A stretch of 11,757 nucleotides of DNA from Actinomycetota bacterium (GTDB lineage Bacteria > Actinomycetota > Thermoleophilia > Gaiellales > Gaiellaceae), in NCBI GenBank assembly GCA_003162235.1, contig PMMN01000069.1, positions 5,391 through 17,147 on the forward strand, in the 5' to 3' direction. The position numbers and the translations under genes are program-made. Under the pieces are notes generated by a model. It was not told the origin of the DNA. It searched no databases and saw only the letters and a program-made list of their open reading frames with translations. Shown in pieces: positions 1 through 6,818 of this stretch. The stretch's first letter is position 1. Every line of letters begins with the position of its first letter.

Positions 1-426
1 CTGGTGCTCTCGACCACCAACGGCACGCGCCTGCTCGTGACCGCGGCCGCCCACTCCGAGCGGGTGCTCGTCGCCTCGCTGCTCAACCTCGAGGCGCTGA
101 TCGCCGCCGTGCGCGCGGACGGAACCGACGAGCTGGCGATCCTCTGCGCCGGCGTTCGTGGCGAGCTCTGCCTGGACGACGCCTACGTCGCCGGGCGGAT
201 CGCGGAGCTTCTCGACGGCGACTACACCGACTCGGCCACAGCCGCGATCAGGCTGGCGCGCTCCTTCGCCAGCGCCGAGGATGGGTTGAGCGTGAGCCAG
301 AGCGCTCGCAACCTGATCAATGCCGACCTCGCAGAGGACATCTCCTACTGCGCTCGCGAGAGCATCTTGCCGGTCGTACCGCGCCTGGTCGGCGCGGTCG
401 GCACGGGGGTCGAAGTAAACCTCTGA
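1..426 (+). CDS. comB: 2-phosphosulfolactate phosphatase family protein (ComB), C-terminal part
   Basis: The reading frame is open from the first base of the window, so the gene is cut at its 5' side; the GTG at position 4 is internal rather than a real start. The visible ~141 residues begin with a Ser-Thr-Thr-Asn-Gly-Thr-Arg stretch and continue with an ILCAG segment and a LDDAYVAGRI segment, a combination I recognise from the ComB family. ComB hydrolyses 2-phosphosulfolactate to sulfolactate in coenzyme M synthesis. Homologues are common in bacteria that make no coenzyme M, where the true substrate is uncertain. The C-terminal part has the usual DI..C......VP pattern. No partner gene of a sulfolactate pathway is visible downstream, so the pathway role here cannot be judged. 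Family assignment is fairly secure; substrate is inferred. Confidence 0.82.
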   Translation: MVLSTTNGTRLLVTAAAHSERVLVASLLNLEALIAAVRADGTDELAILCAGVRGELCLDDAYVAGRIAELLDGDYTDSATAAIRLARSFASAEDGLSVSQSARNLINADLAEDISYCARESILPVVPRLVGAVGTGVEVNL

Positions 427-831
427 TAGCGCCGCTCGGTGTGAGTGCTACGGTCGGGGCCGCCCTCTGAAGCTAGGCGGAGCACGTTCAAAACATCGAC
501 TCGGGGTTGACCTCTTTCGGCTAGGCGCACTCCACGACGAATTGCTCCGTAAGGCCTTGCTCAATCCCGTGAACCGAGGCCTGTTCCCGCGAGGGTGAGC
601 CCGGTACTCGAGACCGTGACGCTGGTGCTCGAGCCGGCCAGCCTGCCTCGAGCTAGGAGAGAAGGAGGGCTACTCGGGCTGCCTGATCCGGGTCTCGGAG
701 CGCATTCCCCATCCGACTTCGAACTACTTGTTGCTTGCTGAGCTAGCGACGCGTTTGGGAGCGTGACGTCGCGGACACACTACCGCGCACGCCCGACCTG
801 CGAGTGAACTAATCGGAGAGAGGATTCCGTC
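427..831. other. Gene-poor intergenic stretch of about 400 bases
   Basis: I find no convincing gene here. Its base composition is less GC-rich than the flanking genes and it has several stops in all frames. One plus-strand frame is open from about 620 to 766 and reads plausibly protein-like near 659-735 (EKEGYSGCLIRVSERI), but it has no credible start and no recognised family, so it may be a decayed gene end. CTAG tetramers, rare inside the genes, occur here at about 472, 521, 653 and 741. The last 20 bases carry the ribosome-binding site of the next gene. Confidence 0.5.
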
Positions 832-1374
832 ATGAAAATGAAACTGCCGCGCATGGTTGCCGGATGGTGCACGATCGGCGTATTGGTGACGCTCGCCGCC
901 GCCGTGGTCGCGGCGCCCGCGGCGACGGGTTCGTCCCCCAAGCTCGGCCACTATGTCGGGACGTCCACAACCAACGCGCTGAACAACGGGCCACAGACGT
1001 TCAAGATGTCGATCTCGTACAGCAAGTGCGCATCGCCGGGCGGCAAGCTTCTGCACAAGGCTTATTGCGTCACCGTCAACACGCTGGGCGGGCCGCAGGC
1101 CACGTGCAGCGACGGCTCGATCGCCGAAGAGTTCTTCCCGGTCTACCAGCCGATCGCGCTCTCTGCGAAGCGGACGATCTCGCACGCCTACACGCTCTAC
1201 GCCGGCGCAGGCGGTCAGGTAAGCGACGTGCATCTCTCTGGAACCAGCAAGGTCGGAACGTTCGGTTTCTCGTTGAAGGTGTCCACGTCGGGAACCGCGA
1301 CCGGGACGATGAACTACAGCGTCGCGGGCTGCAACAGTGGGCCGCTGAAGATCACCGCCAAGCGCAAGAAGTAG
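832..1374 (+). CDS. Small secreted protein of unknown function, four conserved-looking cysteines
   Basis: The protein has 180 residues. The start is an ATG preceded by a strong GGAGAGAGG at 815-823, eight bases upstream. Residues 1-31 form a typical signal peptide: basic KMK..R, a hydrophobic run (about 15-28), and AAPA near the likely cleavage site. The mature part is rich in Gly, Ser and Thr with alternating hydrophobic residues, as in an all-beta domain. It contains four cysteines (66, 79, 92, 167) that could form two disulfides outside the cell, and a basic tail (KRKK). The opening GHYVGTST plus a central ATCSDGS and a late GTMNYS pattern resembles beta-sandwich secreted proteins seen repeatedly in Thermoleophilia, but I cannot name a function. 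It stands alone, with hairpins directly downstream. Confidence 0.78.
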   Translation: MKMKLPRMVAGWCTIGVLVTLAAAVVAAPAATGSSPKLGHYVGTSTTNALNNGPQTFKMSISYSKCASPGGKLLHKAYCVTVNTLGGPQATCSDGSIAEEFFPVYQPIALSAKRTISHAYTLYAGAGGQVSDVHLSGTSKVGTFGFSLKVSTSGTATGTMNYSVAGCNSGPLKITAKRKK

Positions 1375-1381
1375 CGCGGCC

Positions 1382-1405
1382 ACCCAGTCGACGGGTCTTC
1401 TTTCC
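1382..1405 (+). terminator. Possible weak terminator after the secreted-protein gene
   Basis: Eight bases after the stop codon, ACCC (1382-1385) pairs with GGGT (1393-1396) around a seven-base loop, followed by CTTCTTTCC, which is pyrimidine-rich rather than a clean T-run. The stem is short, so termination is only suggested. It may work with the two hairpins that follow. Confidence 0.3.
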
Positions 1406-1408
1406 GCT

Positions 1409-1450
1409 CGGCGCTCACCGGCGCCGGGCAGCGTGACGTGGTGCCGTCAC
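1409..1450. repeat. Two tandem hairpins of identical geometry (6-bp stem, 6-base loop)
   Basis: CGGCGC (1409-1414) pairs perfectly with GCGCCG (1421-1426) around a six-base loop. After a six-base spacer, GTGACG (1433-1438) pairs perfectly with CGTCAC (1445-1450), again around a six-base loop. The two stems differ in sequence, so this is repeated geometry rather than a repeated sequence. Neither is followed by a T-run. They lie between the secreted-protein gene and the aldo/keto reductase, so they may act as a factor-dependent terminator or mRNA-end stabiliser; as DNA, each could also be an operator. Confidence 0.45.
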
Positions 1451-1503
1451 ATTCCTGATCGGCAGTCAAAGTTTCTTGAATAGCGCTCCGGGCGCGCTGC
1501 CGA

Positions 1504-1509
1504 TAGGCT
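1504..1509 (+). promoter_or_regulatory. Putative -10 element (TAGGCT) of a leaderless aldo/keto reductase mRNA
   Basis: TAGGCT fits the TANNNT form of the -10 box and ends six bases before the ATG at 1516. No Shine-Dalgarno sequence precedes that ATG. The spacing is what is expected if transcription begins at or next to the start codon. No good -35 box is seen at the usual distance. Confidence 0.42.
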
Positions 1510-1515
1510 TCTACC

Positions 1516-2481
1516 ATGCGCAACCGCAAGCTGGGCCGGACGGGACTCGAGGTATCGCAGATCGGTCTCGGCGCCTGGGGAATAGGGGCGGACGCCTGGA
1601 AGGGCGGAACCGACGCCGATTCGCTGGCCGCCATGAGCCGCGCGATCGAGCTCGGGGTCAACTTCATCGACACCGCGATCGTTTACGGCTCGGGCCACAG
1701 CGAGAAGCTGGTCGGGCAGATCAAGCGCGAGCATCCCGAGCTGATCATCGCCACCAAGATCAACCCCGCCAACTGGGAGTGGCCGGCCAAGGACACGACC
1801 GCGGCGGACGACGCCTTCTCGGCCGCCCATGTGATCGCCCGCACCGAGGAGAGCCTGCGCAATCTCGGCATCGACACGATCGACGTGCAGCAGTTCCACG
1901 TCTGGTCGGATAGCTGGGTCGGTCAAGGAACCTGGCTGGAGGGGATCGAGCAGCTGAAGGCCGACGGAAAGATCCGCTTCTTCGGCGTCTCGGTCAACGA
2001 CTGCCAGCCGAACTCGGTGCTGAAACTGGTCGAGAGCGGTCTGGTCGACAGCGTGCAGGTGATCTACAACATCTTCGACCAGGCGCCCGAGGACAATCTC
2101 TTCCCCGCCTGCGAGCGAAACAACGTCGGCGTCATCGTCCGCGTCCCTCTCGACGAAGGCGCCCTGACCGGCAAAGTGACGCCCGACACGGTCTTCGAGG
2201 AGGGCGACTTCCGCGACACCTACTTCGCCGGCGAGCGCAAGCAGCAAGTGTGGGAAAGCGTGCAGAAGATCGCCGCCGATCTGGAAGTGCCGCTGGAGCG
2301 GCTACCGGAGATGGCGCTTCGCTTCTGTCTTGTACCCGACGCCGTCTCGACCGTCATCCCGGGTATGCGCAGCGTCCGGCACGTCGAGTCGAATGTCGCG
2401 GCCGGCGAGGCCGGACCGCTCAGCCCGGCGCAGGTCGAGAAGCTGCGCCCGCACCGCTGGGTGCACGACTGGTACCACTGA
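1516..2481 (+). CDS. Aldo/keto reductase
   Basis: This 321-residue protein has the usual length of the family and would be a cytoplasmic NAD(P)H-dependent oxidoreductase with a TIM-barrel fold. The N-terminus begins RKLGRTGLEVSQIGLGAWGIG, the family's standard opening. The catalytic tetrad is intact: Asp52 and Tyr57 (FIDTAIVYG), Lys81 (IIATKI) and His128 (QFHVW). The later GKIRFFGVSV segment and the VSTVIPGMRSVRHVESN segment near residues 270-290 match the strand and cofactor-phosphate-binding region. The substrate cannot be predicted. The first ATG in frame fits the family N-terminus; it has no Shine-Dalgarno but a TANNNT box six bases ahead. The gene is alone on its strand between two non-coding gaps and converges with the sulfotransferase gene 53 bases downstream. 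Confidence 0.93.
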   Translation: MRNRKLGRTGLEVSQIGLGAWGIGADAWKGGTDADSLAAMSRAIELGVNFIDTAIVYGSGHSEKLVGQIKREHPELIIATKINPANWEWPAKDTTAADDAFSAAHVIARTEESLRNLGIDTIDVQQFHVWSDSWVGQGTWLEGIEQLKADGKIRFFGVSVNDCQPNSVLKLVESGLVDSVQVIYNIFDQAPEDNLFPACERNNVGVIVRVPLDEGALTGKVTPDTVFEEGDFRDTYFAGERKQQVWESVQKIAADLEVPLERLPEMALRFCLVPDAVSTVIPGMRSVRHVESNVAAGEAGPLSPAQVEKLRPHRWVHDWYH

Positions 2482-2484
2482 GTC

Positions 2485-2519
2485 CCGGGCGATAACCGTC
2501 GTACGCCGTCCGAGCCCGG
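2485..2519. terminator. Possible hairpin between two convergent genes
   Basis: CCGGGC (2485-2490) can pair with GCCCGG (2514-2519), with 23 bases between them. It sits in the 53-base gap between the convergent aldo/keto reductase and sulfotransferase genes, where a bidirectional terminator would be expected. The loop is long and there is no T-run on either strand. Confidence 0.25.
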
Positions 2520-2534
2520 CGATCCCGAAAGGCG

Positions 2535-3479
2535 CTACTCGCCCCAGTCCGCGTCGTTGTAAAAGCTCTTCCAGAGCGGGCCGGTGATTGTGCGCACACG
2601 CTCGATCTCCTCAGGCGTGAGTTGTTTCTTCCAGCTCCAGGAGTGAGCGGCGCTGTTGCGGCGCACCGAGCCGGCGTCGCTGTCCACGGCGAGGTTCCTC
2701 GAGCTCGAGGTCGAGCGCACGAACTCGTCGACCTTCTCGCCCCACTCCAGCCCGAGATCCTCGTAGAGCTTCTGGAACGCCGGCAGGGTGTTGCGGGAGA
2801 GATCCTCGAGGCGGACGAAGATCCAGTCCGGCCTGCGCTCCTGGAAGCGCGCGACGGCCGAGTAGAGCACCTTCCAGAGCACGGCCGACTCGTCGACGAT
2901 GTCTCGTCCCTTGACGGCGTGGTAGCGGATCTCCTCCTCGTAGGGATGCAGGAAGTCGCGCATCAACAGAGGCTGGTCGAGGAGGCTCTGGAAGCTGTGG
3001 CGCCAGTTGCGCGTCTTCAGGCTGGCCACGAACGCCGCCGGGTGCCTGATCAGGATGACGACATCGAGGTCGAAGCTGTCGGCGAGCCATTCGGAGGAGA
3101 AGAGCGCGATCGGATCCTTGAGCAGCGCGGCCGCTCCTCGCCGGCGCTGGCGCGTGAAGATCCCCCAGTCGCGCACCATCCTGCCGGCATCCCTCGGGCT
3201 GCGCAGCGAGCGCAGCTCGGCCAGCGGCCGGTAGCGCAGGGCAATCGTGTCGGCGATCGGACCGGCGTAGCCCTCGCAATTCTCGGCGCAGACGTATTGG
3301 AAGTAGCGCTCGAACTTGATCGGTAGCGTCCCCGGCCGGTGCCTGGGGCTGAACGGCTCCCAGACGTAGCAGAGCGGGGTCGGGGATTTGGCCAGAACGC
3401 GGCTGACCCAGCCGGTGCCCGTGCGATGAGCGCCGGTCACTAGCAGCGGTTTATGGAGGGGCGCGGAGCTCAGGCGCAC
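2535..3479 (-). CDS. Sulfotransferase family protein
   Basis: This 314-residue protein has the two PAPS-binding signatures. One is a 5'-phosphosulfate loop at residues 13-25 (LVTGAHRTGTGWV). The other is a 3'-phosphate-binding segment around Arg145 and Ser153 (VVILIRHPAAFVASL). It would transfer a sulfuryl group from PAPS to an unidentified acceptor, often a sugar, lipid or cell-surface glycan in bacterial members. There is no obvious membrane segment. LKDPIALF at about 120-127 and FVRLEDL further on are also typical. The start is a GTG without a clear Shine-Dalgarno, directly preceded by an AT-rich TATATACT element. It is head to head with the pyruvate-kinase-like gene, 59 bases apart, so co-regulation is possible. 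No PAPS-synthesis or glycosyltransferase genes are in the window. Confidence 0.88.
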   Translation of the reverse strand: MRLSSAPLHKPLLVTGAHRTGTGWVSRVLAKSPTPLCYVWEPFSPRHRPGTLPIKFERYFQYVCAENCEGYAGPIADTIALRYRPLAELRSLRSPRDAGRMVRDWGIFTRQRRRGAAALLKDPIALFSSEWLADSFDLDVVILIRHPAAFVASLKTRNWRHSFQSLLDQPLLMRDFLHPYEEEIRYHAVKGRDIVDESAVLWKVLYSAVARFQERRPDWIFVRLEDLSRNTLPAFQKLYEDLGLEWGEKVDEFVRSTSSSRNLAVDSDAGSVRRNSAAHSWSWKKQLTPEEIERVRTITGPLWKSFYNDADWGE

Positions 3480-3480
3480 G

Positions 3481-3530
3481 AGTATATAAAGCAGAGTCTC
3501 TAGACTGGCCTCTTCACAGCGAAGGGAGAG
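3481..3530. promoter_or_regulatory. Divergent promoter region with palindrome AGTCT-CT-AGACT
   Basis: The 59-base gap between the sulfotransferase and the pyruvate-kinase-like gene is AT-rich at its left end (TATATAAA, 3483-3490), which can serve as a -10 box on the plus strand (TATAAA) and resembles one on the minus strand (TATACT). Next to it is a perfect inverted repeat AGTCT-CT-AGACT (3495-3506), placed where an operator would cover the plus-strand start site. AAGGGAGAG (3522-3530) is the ribosome-binding site for the ATG at 3539. No -35 consensus is clear. Confidence 0.4.
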
Positions 3531-3538
3531 CAGGAACG

Positions 3539-4564
3539 ATGAAGATCAAGATCCTCTGCACGCTCGGCCCGGCGTCGTTCCCCCCGGACGTGATCAAGGG
3601 GCTCGACGAGCGGCATGTAGATCTGTTCCGGATCAACCTCTCCCACACCGCTCCCGAAGCCGTGGAGCAGGCGATCGCGTCGGTCAGAGCCGTGTCCTCC
3701 ACGCCGATCTGCCTCGATACCCAGGGCGCCCAGGTTCGGTGCGGCCAGATCGAGCCGGACGTGACGCTGGTGGAGGGGACGGAGGTGCGGCTATCCGGTG
3801 AATCGCTGATCGGAAGCGACCGGGTGATCCCGCTCTGGCCGGACTCGGTTTTCGAGGCACTGGCCCCCGGCACTACCGTGAATCTCGATTTCGACGGTGC
3901 GGCGCTTCGGATCACCGAGGTGGAACAGGGGTCAGCTCGGGCCACAGTGGTCTCTCGCGGCAAAGTTCGCACGAACAAGGCCGTGACCATAGACCCGCCG
4001 CTGGAGCTGCCCGCCCTCACCGAGCAGGACGTGGCCGCCATCGGTATCGGTGCCGCTCATGGGATCACGCACTACGCGCTGTCGTTTGCGGCCAGCGCTG
4101 CGAACGTTGTCCGCATCCGCGAGTTGGCGCCCGGCGGCGCCCACATCATGTCGAAGATCGAGAGCAGGGCCGGCGTCAGGAACATGGACGAGATCATCGA
4201 GGTGTCGGATTCCCTTATCGTCGATCGAGGCGACCTGTCCCACGAGATTCCGCTGGAGTACGTGCCCTACTACCAGAAGGCCATCGTTCGCCGGGCCAAC
4301 CGCTGGAACCGTCCTGTTTACGTGGCCACCAACCTGCTCGAGTCGATGGTCACCAACCGCCAGCCCACGGTCGCCGAGGCCAACGACATCGCCAACACGT
4401 TGCTGGACGGTGTGCACGGGCTCGTGCTGGCCGCCGAGACGGCGGTGGGGCGCGACCCCGTCGGGTCGGTGGACATCGTTCTCCGGGCGATCGAAGCCTT
4501 CGAGCGAACCAGCGAAGGGCATCTCCTCGCCGAGGATCGAGTTCCTTCGACTCGCGCTTCTTGA
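3539..4564 (+). CDS. Pyruvate-kinase-like protein without C-terminal domain
   Basis: The protein has 341 residues, against about 470-480 for standard pyruvate kinases. It contains the N-terminal half of the barrel, a B-domain-like insertion (about 68-155) and the rest of the barrel, but ends where the allosteric C-terminal domain should begin. Pyruvate-kinase motifs are present: CTLGPAS (7-13), RINLSH (31-36), LDTQGAQVR (59-67), KIES with Lys206 and Glu208, RGDLSHEIP with Asp232, ATNLLESM with Thr264, and the AETAVGRDP segment near 299-307. Differences from the norm are Q62 for the usual Lys in the DTKGP motif, Ser234 for Gly in RGDLG, and N265 for Gln in ATQML. Main metal and phosphate ligands look kept, so catalysis is possible, but regulation must differ. 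The ATG has a good ribosome-binding site. It may be a specialised paralogue rather than the glycolytic enzyme. Confidence 0.85.
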   Translation: MKIKILCTLGPASFPPDVIKGLDERHVDLFRINLSHTAPEAVEQAIASVRAVSSTPICLDTQGAQVRCGQIEPDVTLVEGTEVRLSGESLIGSDRVIPLWPDSVFEALAPGTTVNLDFDGAALRITEVEQGSARATVVSRGKVRTNKAVTIDPPLELPALTEQDVAAIGIGAAHGITHYALSFAASAANVVRIRELAPGGAHIMSKIESRAGVRNMDEIIEVSDSLIVDRGDLSHEIPLEYVPYYQKAIVRRANRWNRPVYVATNLLESMVTNRQPTVAEANDIANTLLDGVHGLVLAAETAVGRDPVGSVDIVLRAIEAFERTSEGHLLAEDRVPSTRAS

Positions 4565-4590
4565 GAACCGGCCTCGCAGGGCGCTGGCTC

Positions 4591-4596
4591 TAAGAT
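4591..4596 (+). promoter_or_regulatory. Putative -10 element (TAAGAT) of a leaderless phosphoesterase mRNA
   Basis: TAAGAT fits TANNNT, ends seven bases before the ATG at 4604, and lies in the 39-base gap after the pyruvate-kinase-like gene. No Shine-Dalgarno is present before that ATG. This suggests that the phosphoesterase has its own promoter and is translated from a leaderless mRNA instead of being read through from the gene upstream. Confidence 0.45.
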
Positions 4597-4603
4597 CCCC
4601 TAG

Positions 4604-6253
4604 ATGCGTGCGACAACCGGCAACAAGCTCGCACTGGCCTTGCTCGGAGCCACTGCCTCGGCCTTGGCTGCGGTTCTCGTACTCGGAGTTCCGGCCGCGG
4701 ATCCCGCTCCGGCCGGCATCAGCAAGATCAAGCACGTGATCGTGATCGTGCAGCAGAACCGCACCTTCGACAACTACTTCGGGACCTACCCGGGAGCAAA
4801 CGGGATTCCGATGAAGAATGGCATTCCGACCGTTTGCATCCCTAATCCCGCAAGTGGTAAATGCGTCCGTCCCGCCCGCGACTCGACCGATCTCAACGTC
4901 GGTGGTGCGCACGGATATTCGAGCGCGGTGGCGGACATCAACGGCGGCAAGATGGACGGGTTCGTCGCCCAGGCGCATCCCGAGAAGTGCCGGAAGAACC
5001 CGCAGCTGCAGTCCTGTGCGCCGGGTACGAGTGCGCCGGATGTGATCGGCTATCACGACTATCACGAGATCCCGAACTACTGGGCCTACGCGAAGAACTT
5101 CGTACTCCAGGACCGCATGTTCACGTCGAGTCTTTCCTGGGGAGGCCCCACCGGGAGCCTCTTCATGGTCTCGGGTTGGTCGGCGCGCTGCAAGATCGAG
5201 GGAAACCCGATGAGCTGCTCCAGCGCCGTCCGGACAAACCCCGAATCTCCTCCCGATAATCCTTCGGGGAAGATCCCGAACTACGCCTGGACCGATCTGA
5301 CCTATCTCCTGCATCGTGCCGGTGTGAGCTGGGGCTTCTACTTCTTCACCGGGGCGCGGGCCGAATGCAACGACTATCTGCCCGTCTGCGCCCCGGGCAC
5401 GCCGAACGCGAAAACCCCGGCGCGGTGGAACCCCTTGCCCTACTTCACCACGGTCAGGGATAACGACCAGCAAGCGAACGTCCGGAGTATCTCCAAGTTC
5501 TACGAGGCGGCCGCCAAGGGCACGCTGCCCGCGGTCTCGTGGGTCGTCCCGAACCCCACGCTCTCGGAACGCAACCCCGGGGTCGTCAGCACGGGGGAGA
5601 GCTACGTGACCGGGCTCGTCAACGCCGTCATGCGCGGACCCGATTGGGCGTCTACGGCCATCTTCGTTACCTGGGACGACTGGGGCGGTTATTACGATCA
5701 CGTTTCGCCGCCGCGGGTGGACGAGAACGGCTACGGCCTGCGCGTGCCGGGGCTCGTCATCAGCCCGTACGCCAAGCGCGGCTTCATCGACGGTCAGACG
5801 CTCTCCTTCGATGCCTATCTCAAGTTCATCGAAGACGTCTTCCTTGGCGGTAGGCGGCTCGATCCGGAGACCGACGGTCGCCCTGATTCCAGGCCGGTGG
5901 TGCGCGAGCGAGTGGCGATTCTCGGCGACTTGCGGCGTGACTTCGACTTCTCGCAGAAACCGCGCAAGCCGGTTTTCCTGCCGCTCAAGCCAAGGCAGCT
6001 CGACTACTCGGCTACGTGGAACGGGAAGAGAGTGAGTCTGATCTCGACGCCCCAGGTCGAGGTGGCGCGCGTCAGCGACGCGAAGCGGATCGGCCGCGTT
6101 CGTTCCTTCCAGAGCAACGATTCGGCCTACCACTGCCTCGAGGGCGCGACTCTGCGCGCTTGGTCTCTCCCCGCCGAATTTCCCGGTCGGATCGTGATCA
6201 CGCGCCGTGGGACTCCCAGCTGCCGAGCCGGGACCTGGGTGCTCCCGCGCTAG
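4604..6253 (+). CDS. Secreted phosphoesterase of the phospholipase C / acid phosphatase family
   Basis: This 549-residue protein begins with a signal peptide (basic start, hydrophobic residues about 9-30, cleavage near 32-37). The mature protein opens with KHVIVIVQQNRTFDNYFGTYPG, the hallmark N-terminal motif of PF04185-type phosphoesterases, which cleave phosphate monoesters or phospholipid headgroups outside the cytoplasm. The NPMSCSS segment and TWDDWGGYYDHVSPP (Asp358, Asp359, Asp365, His366) follow, then LRVPGLVISPYAKRGFID and a FDAYLKFIED segment. The usual metal-site Glu-Asn of this motif reads Gln51-Asn52 here. A C-terminal part of about 120 residues lies after the catalytic domain. 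The exact substrate cannot be told. The start ATG is supported by the signal peptide and by an upstream TANNNT box. The stop codon shares CTAG with the convergent stress-protein gene. Confidence 0.88.
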   Translation: MRATTGNKLALALLGATASALAAVLVLGVPAADPAPAGISKIKHVIVIVQQNRTFDNYFGTYPGANGIPMKNGIPTVCIPNPASGKCVRPARDSTDLNVGGAHGYSSAVADINGGKMDGFVAQAHPEKCRKNPQLQSCAPGTSAPDVIGYHDYHEIPNYWAYAKNFVLQDRMFTSSLSWGGPTGSLFMVSGWSARCKIEGNPMSCSSAVRTNPESPPDNPSGKIPNYAWTDLTYLLHRAGVSWGFYFFTGARAECNDYLPVCAPGTPNAKTPARWNPLPYFTTVRDNDQQANVRSISKFYEAAAKGTLPAVSWVVPNPTLSERNPGVVSTGESYVTGLVNAVMRGPDWASTAIFVTWDDWGGYYDHVSPPRVDENGYGLRVPGLVISPYAKRGFIDGQTLSFDAYLKFIEDVFLGGRRLDPETDGRPDSRPVVRERVAILGDLRRDFDFSQKPRKPVFLPLKPRQLDYSATWNGKRVSLISTPQVEVARVSDAKRIGRVRSFQSNDSAYHCLEGATLRAWSLPAEFPGRIVITRRGTPSCRAGTWVLPR

Positions 6254-6708
6254 CGGCCGGACTCGGCCGGGGGCGCGCCTTCGCATCCGGCGCGGACGAT
6301 TGCGACCGGGCAGCGGGCGTGGTGCGCGCATTGCTGGCTGACCGAGCCCAGCATCAGCTCGCGGAAGCCGCCCCAGCCGCGTGAGCCGACAACGAGGAGA
6401 TCTGCCCTCGCGGCCTCCTCGACGAGTATGTTCGCGGGCTGGCCCTCACGGACGACCGGCTCGATCTCCAGCGCCGGTCCGTCCGCTTTCGCCAGCTCCA
6501 GAGCCTCTGCGAGCACCTCTCCGGCCGCAATCTCGGCGTCCTCCATCAGGCCGGGAGGCGGCGGCGCCAAACCCGCCCCGTAGGCTGCCAGCGGCACGTG
6601 CCAGCCGACGACTATGCGCAGCTTGGTATGCCGGATGCGAGCCTCATCGAGAGCGAACCTGAGCGCCGAGCGCGAGCACTCGGAGCCATCCACCCCGACG
6701 ACGATCAT
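6250..6708 (-). CDS. Universal stress protein, UspA family
   Basis: This is a single-domain protein of 152 residues, the usual size. It starts MIVVGVDGSECSRSAL, the family's N-terminal strand with Asp7. It has the ATP-binding signature G-X2-G-X9-G-S at residues 108-122 (GSRG...LGS), so an ATP-binding member is expected. HARCPVAIVR (129-139) is the usual final strand. These cytoplasmic proteins accumulate in stress and starvation; the specific role is unknown. The ATG has an excellent Shine-Dalgarno (AAGGAGG on the minus strand at 6715-6721). A short extra tail (about residues 141-152) extends past the domain, and its stop codon overlaps that of the phosphoesterase gene. It is divergent from the peptidase gene. 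Confidence 0.93.
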   Translation of the reverse strand: MIVVGVDGSECSRSALRFALDEARIRHTKLRIVVGWHVPLAAYGAGLAPPPPGLMEDAEIAAGEVLAEALELAKADGPALEIEPVVREGQPANILVEEAARADLLVVGSRGWGGFRELMLGSVSQQCAHHARCPVAIVRAGCEGAPPAESGR

Positions 6709-6769
6709 CCGGAGCCTCCTTCCGGCGGAGGGCGTTCGCTTCTAATTGGAGTCTCTCTCGGTGGCGAGC

Positions 6770-6798
6770 TACAAGCAAGCCCCTCTCCGTCTCGTCAA
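6770..6798 (-). promoter_or_regulatory. Possible promoter of the universal stress protein gene
   Basis: On the minus strand, TTGACG (6793-6798) is a good -35 match. At a 17-base spacing it is followed by CTTGTA (6770-6775), a poor -10 match. The position, about 60-90 bases upstream of the ATG in the divergent gap, is plausible. The weak -10 keeps this tentative. Confidence 0.25.
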
Positions 6799-6818
6799 AG
6801 GTGTTAGAAAGGGGAACG

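Noticed and set aside
3932..6331. A 799-codon open frame on the minus strand
   Set aside because: It runs antisense across the pyruvate-kinase-like and phosphoesterase genes, both of which have clear family motifs. The product is Arg-rich and low-complexity, as expected from the complementary strand of GC-rich coding DNA.
6801..6818. GTG at 6801 as the start of the peptidase
   Set aside because: There is no ribosome-binding site before it. The ATG at 6819 is preceded by GAAAGGGGA and gives a normal signal peptide.
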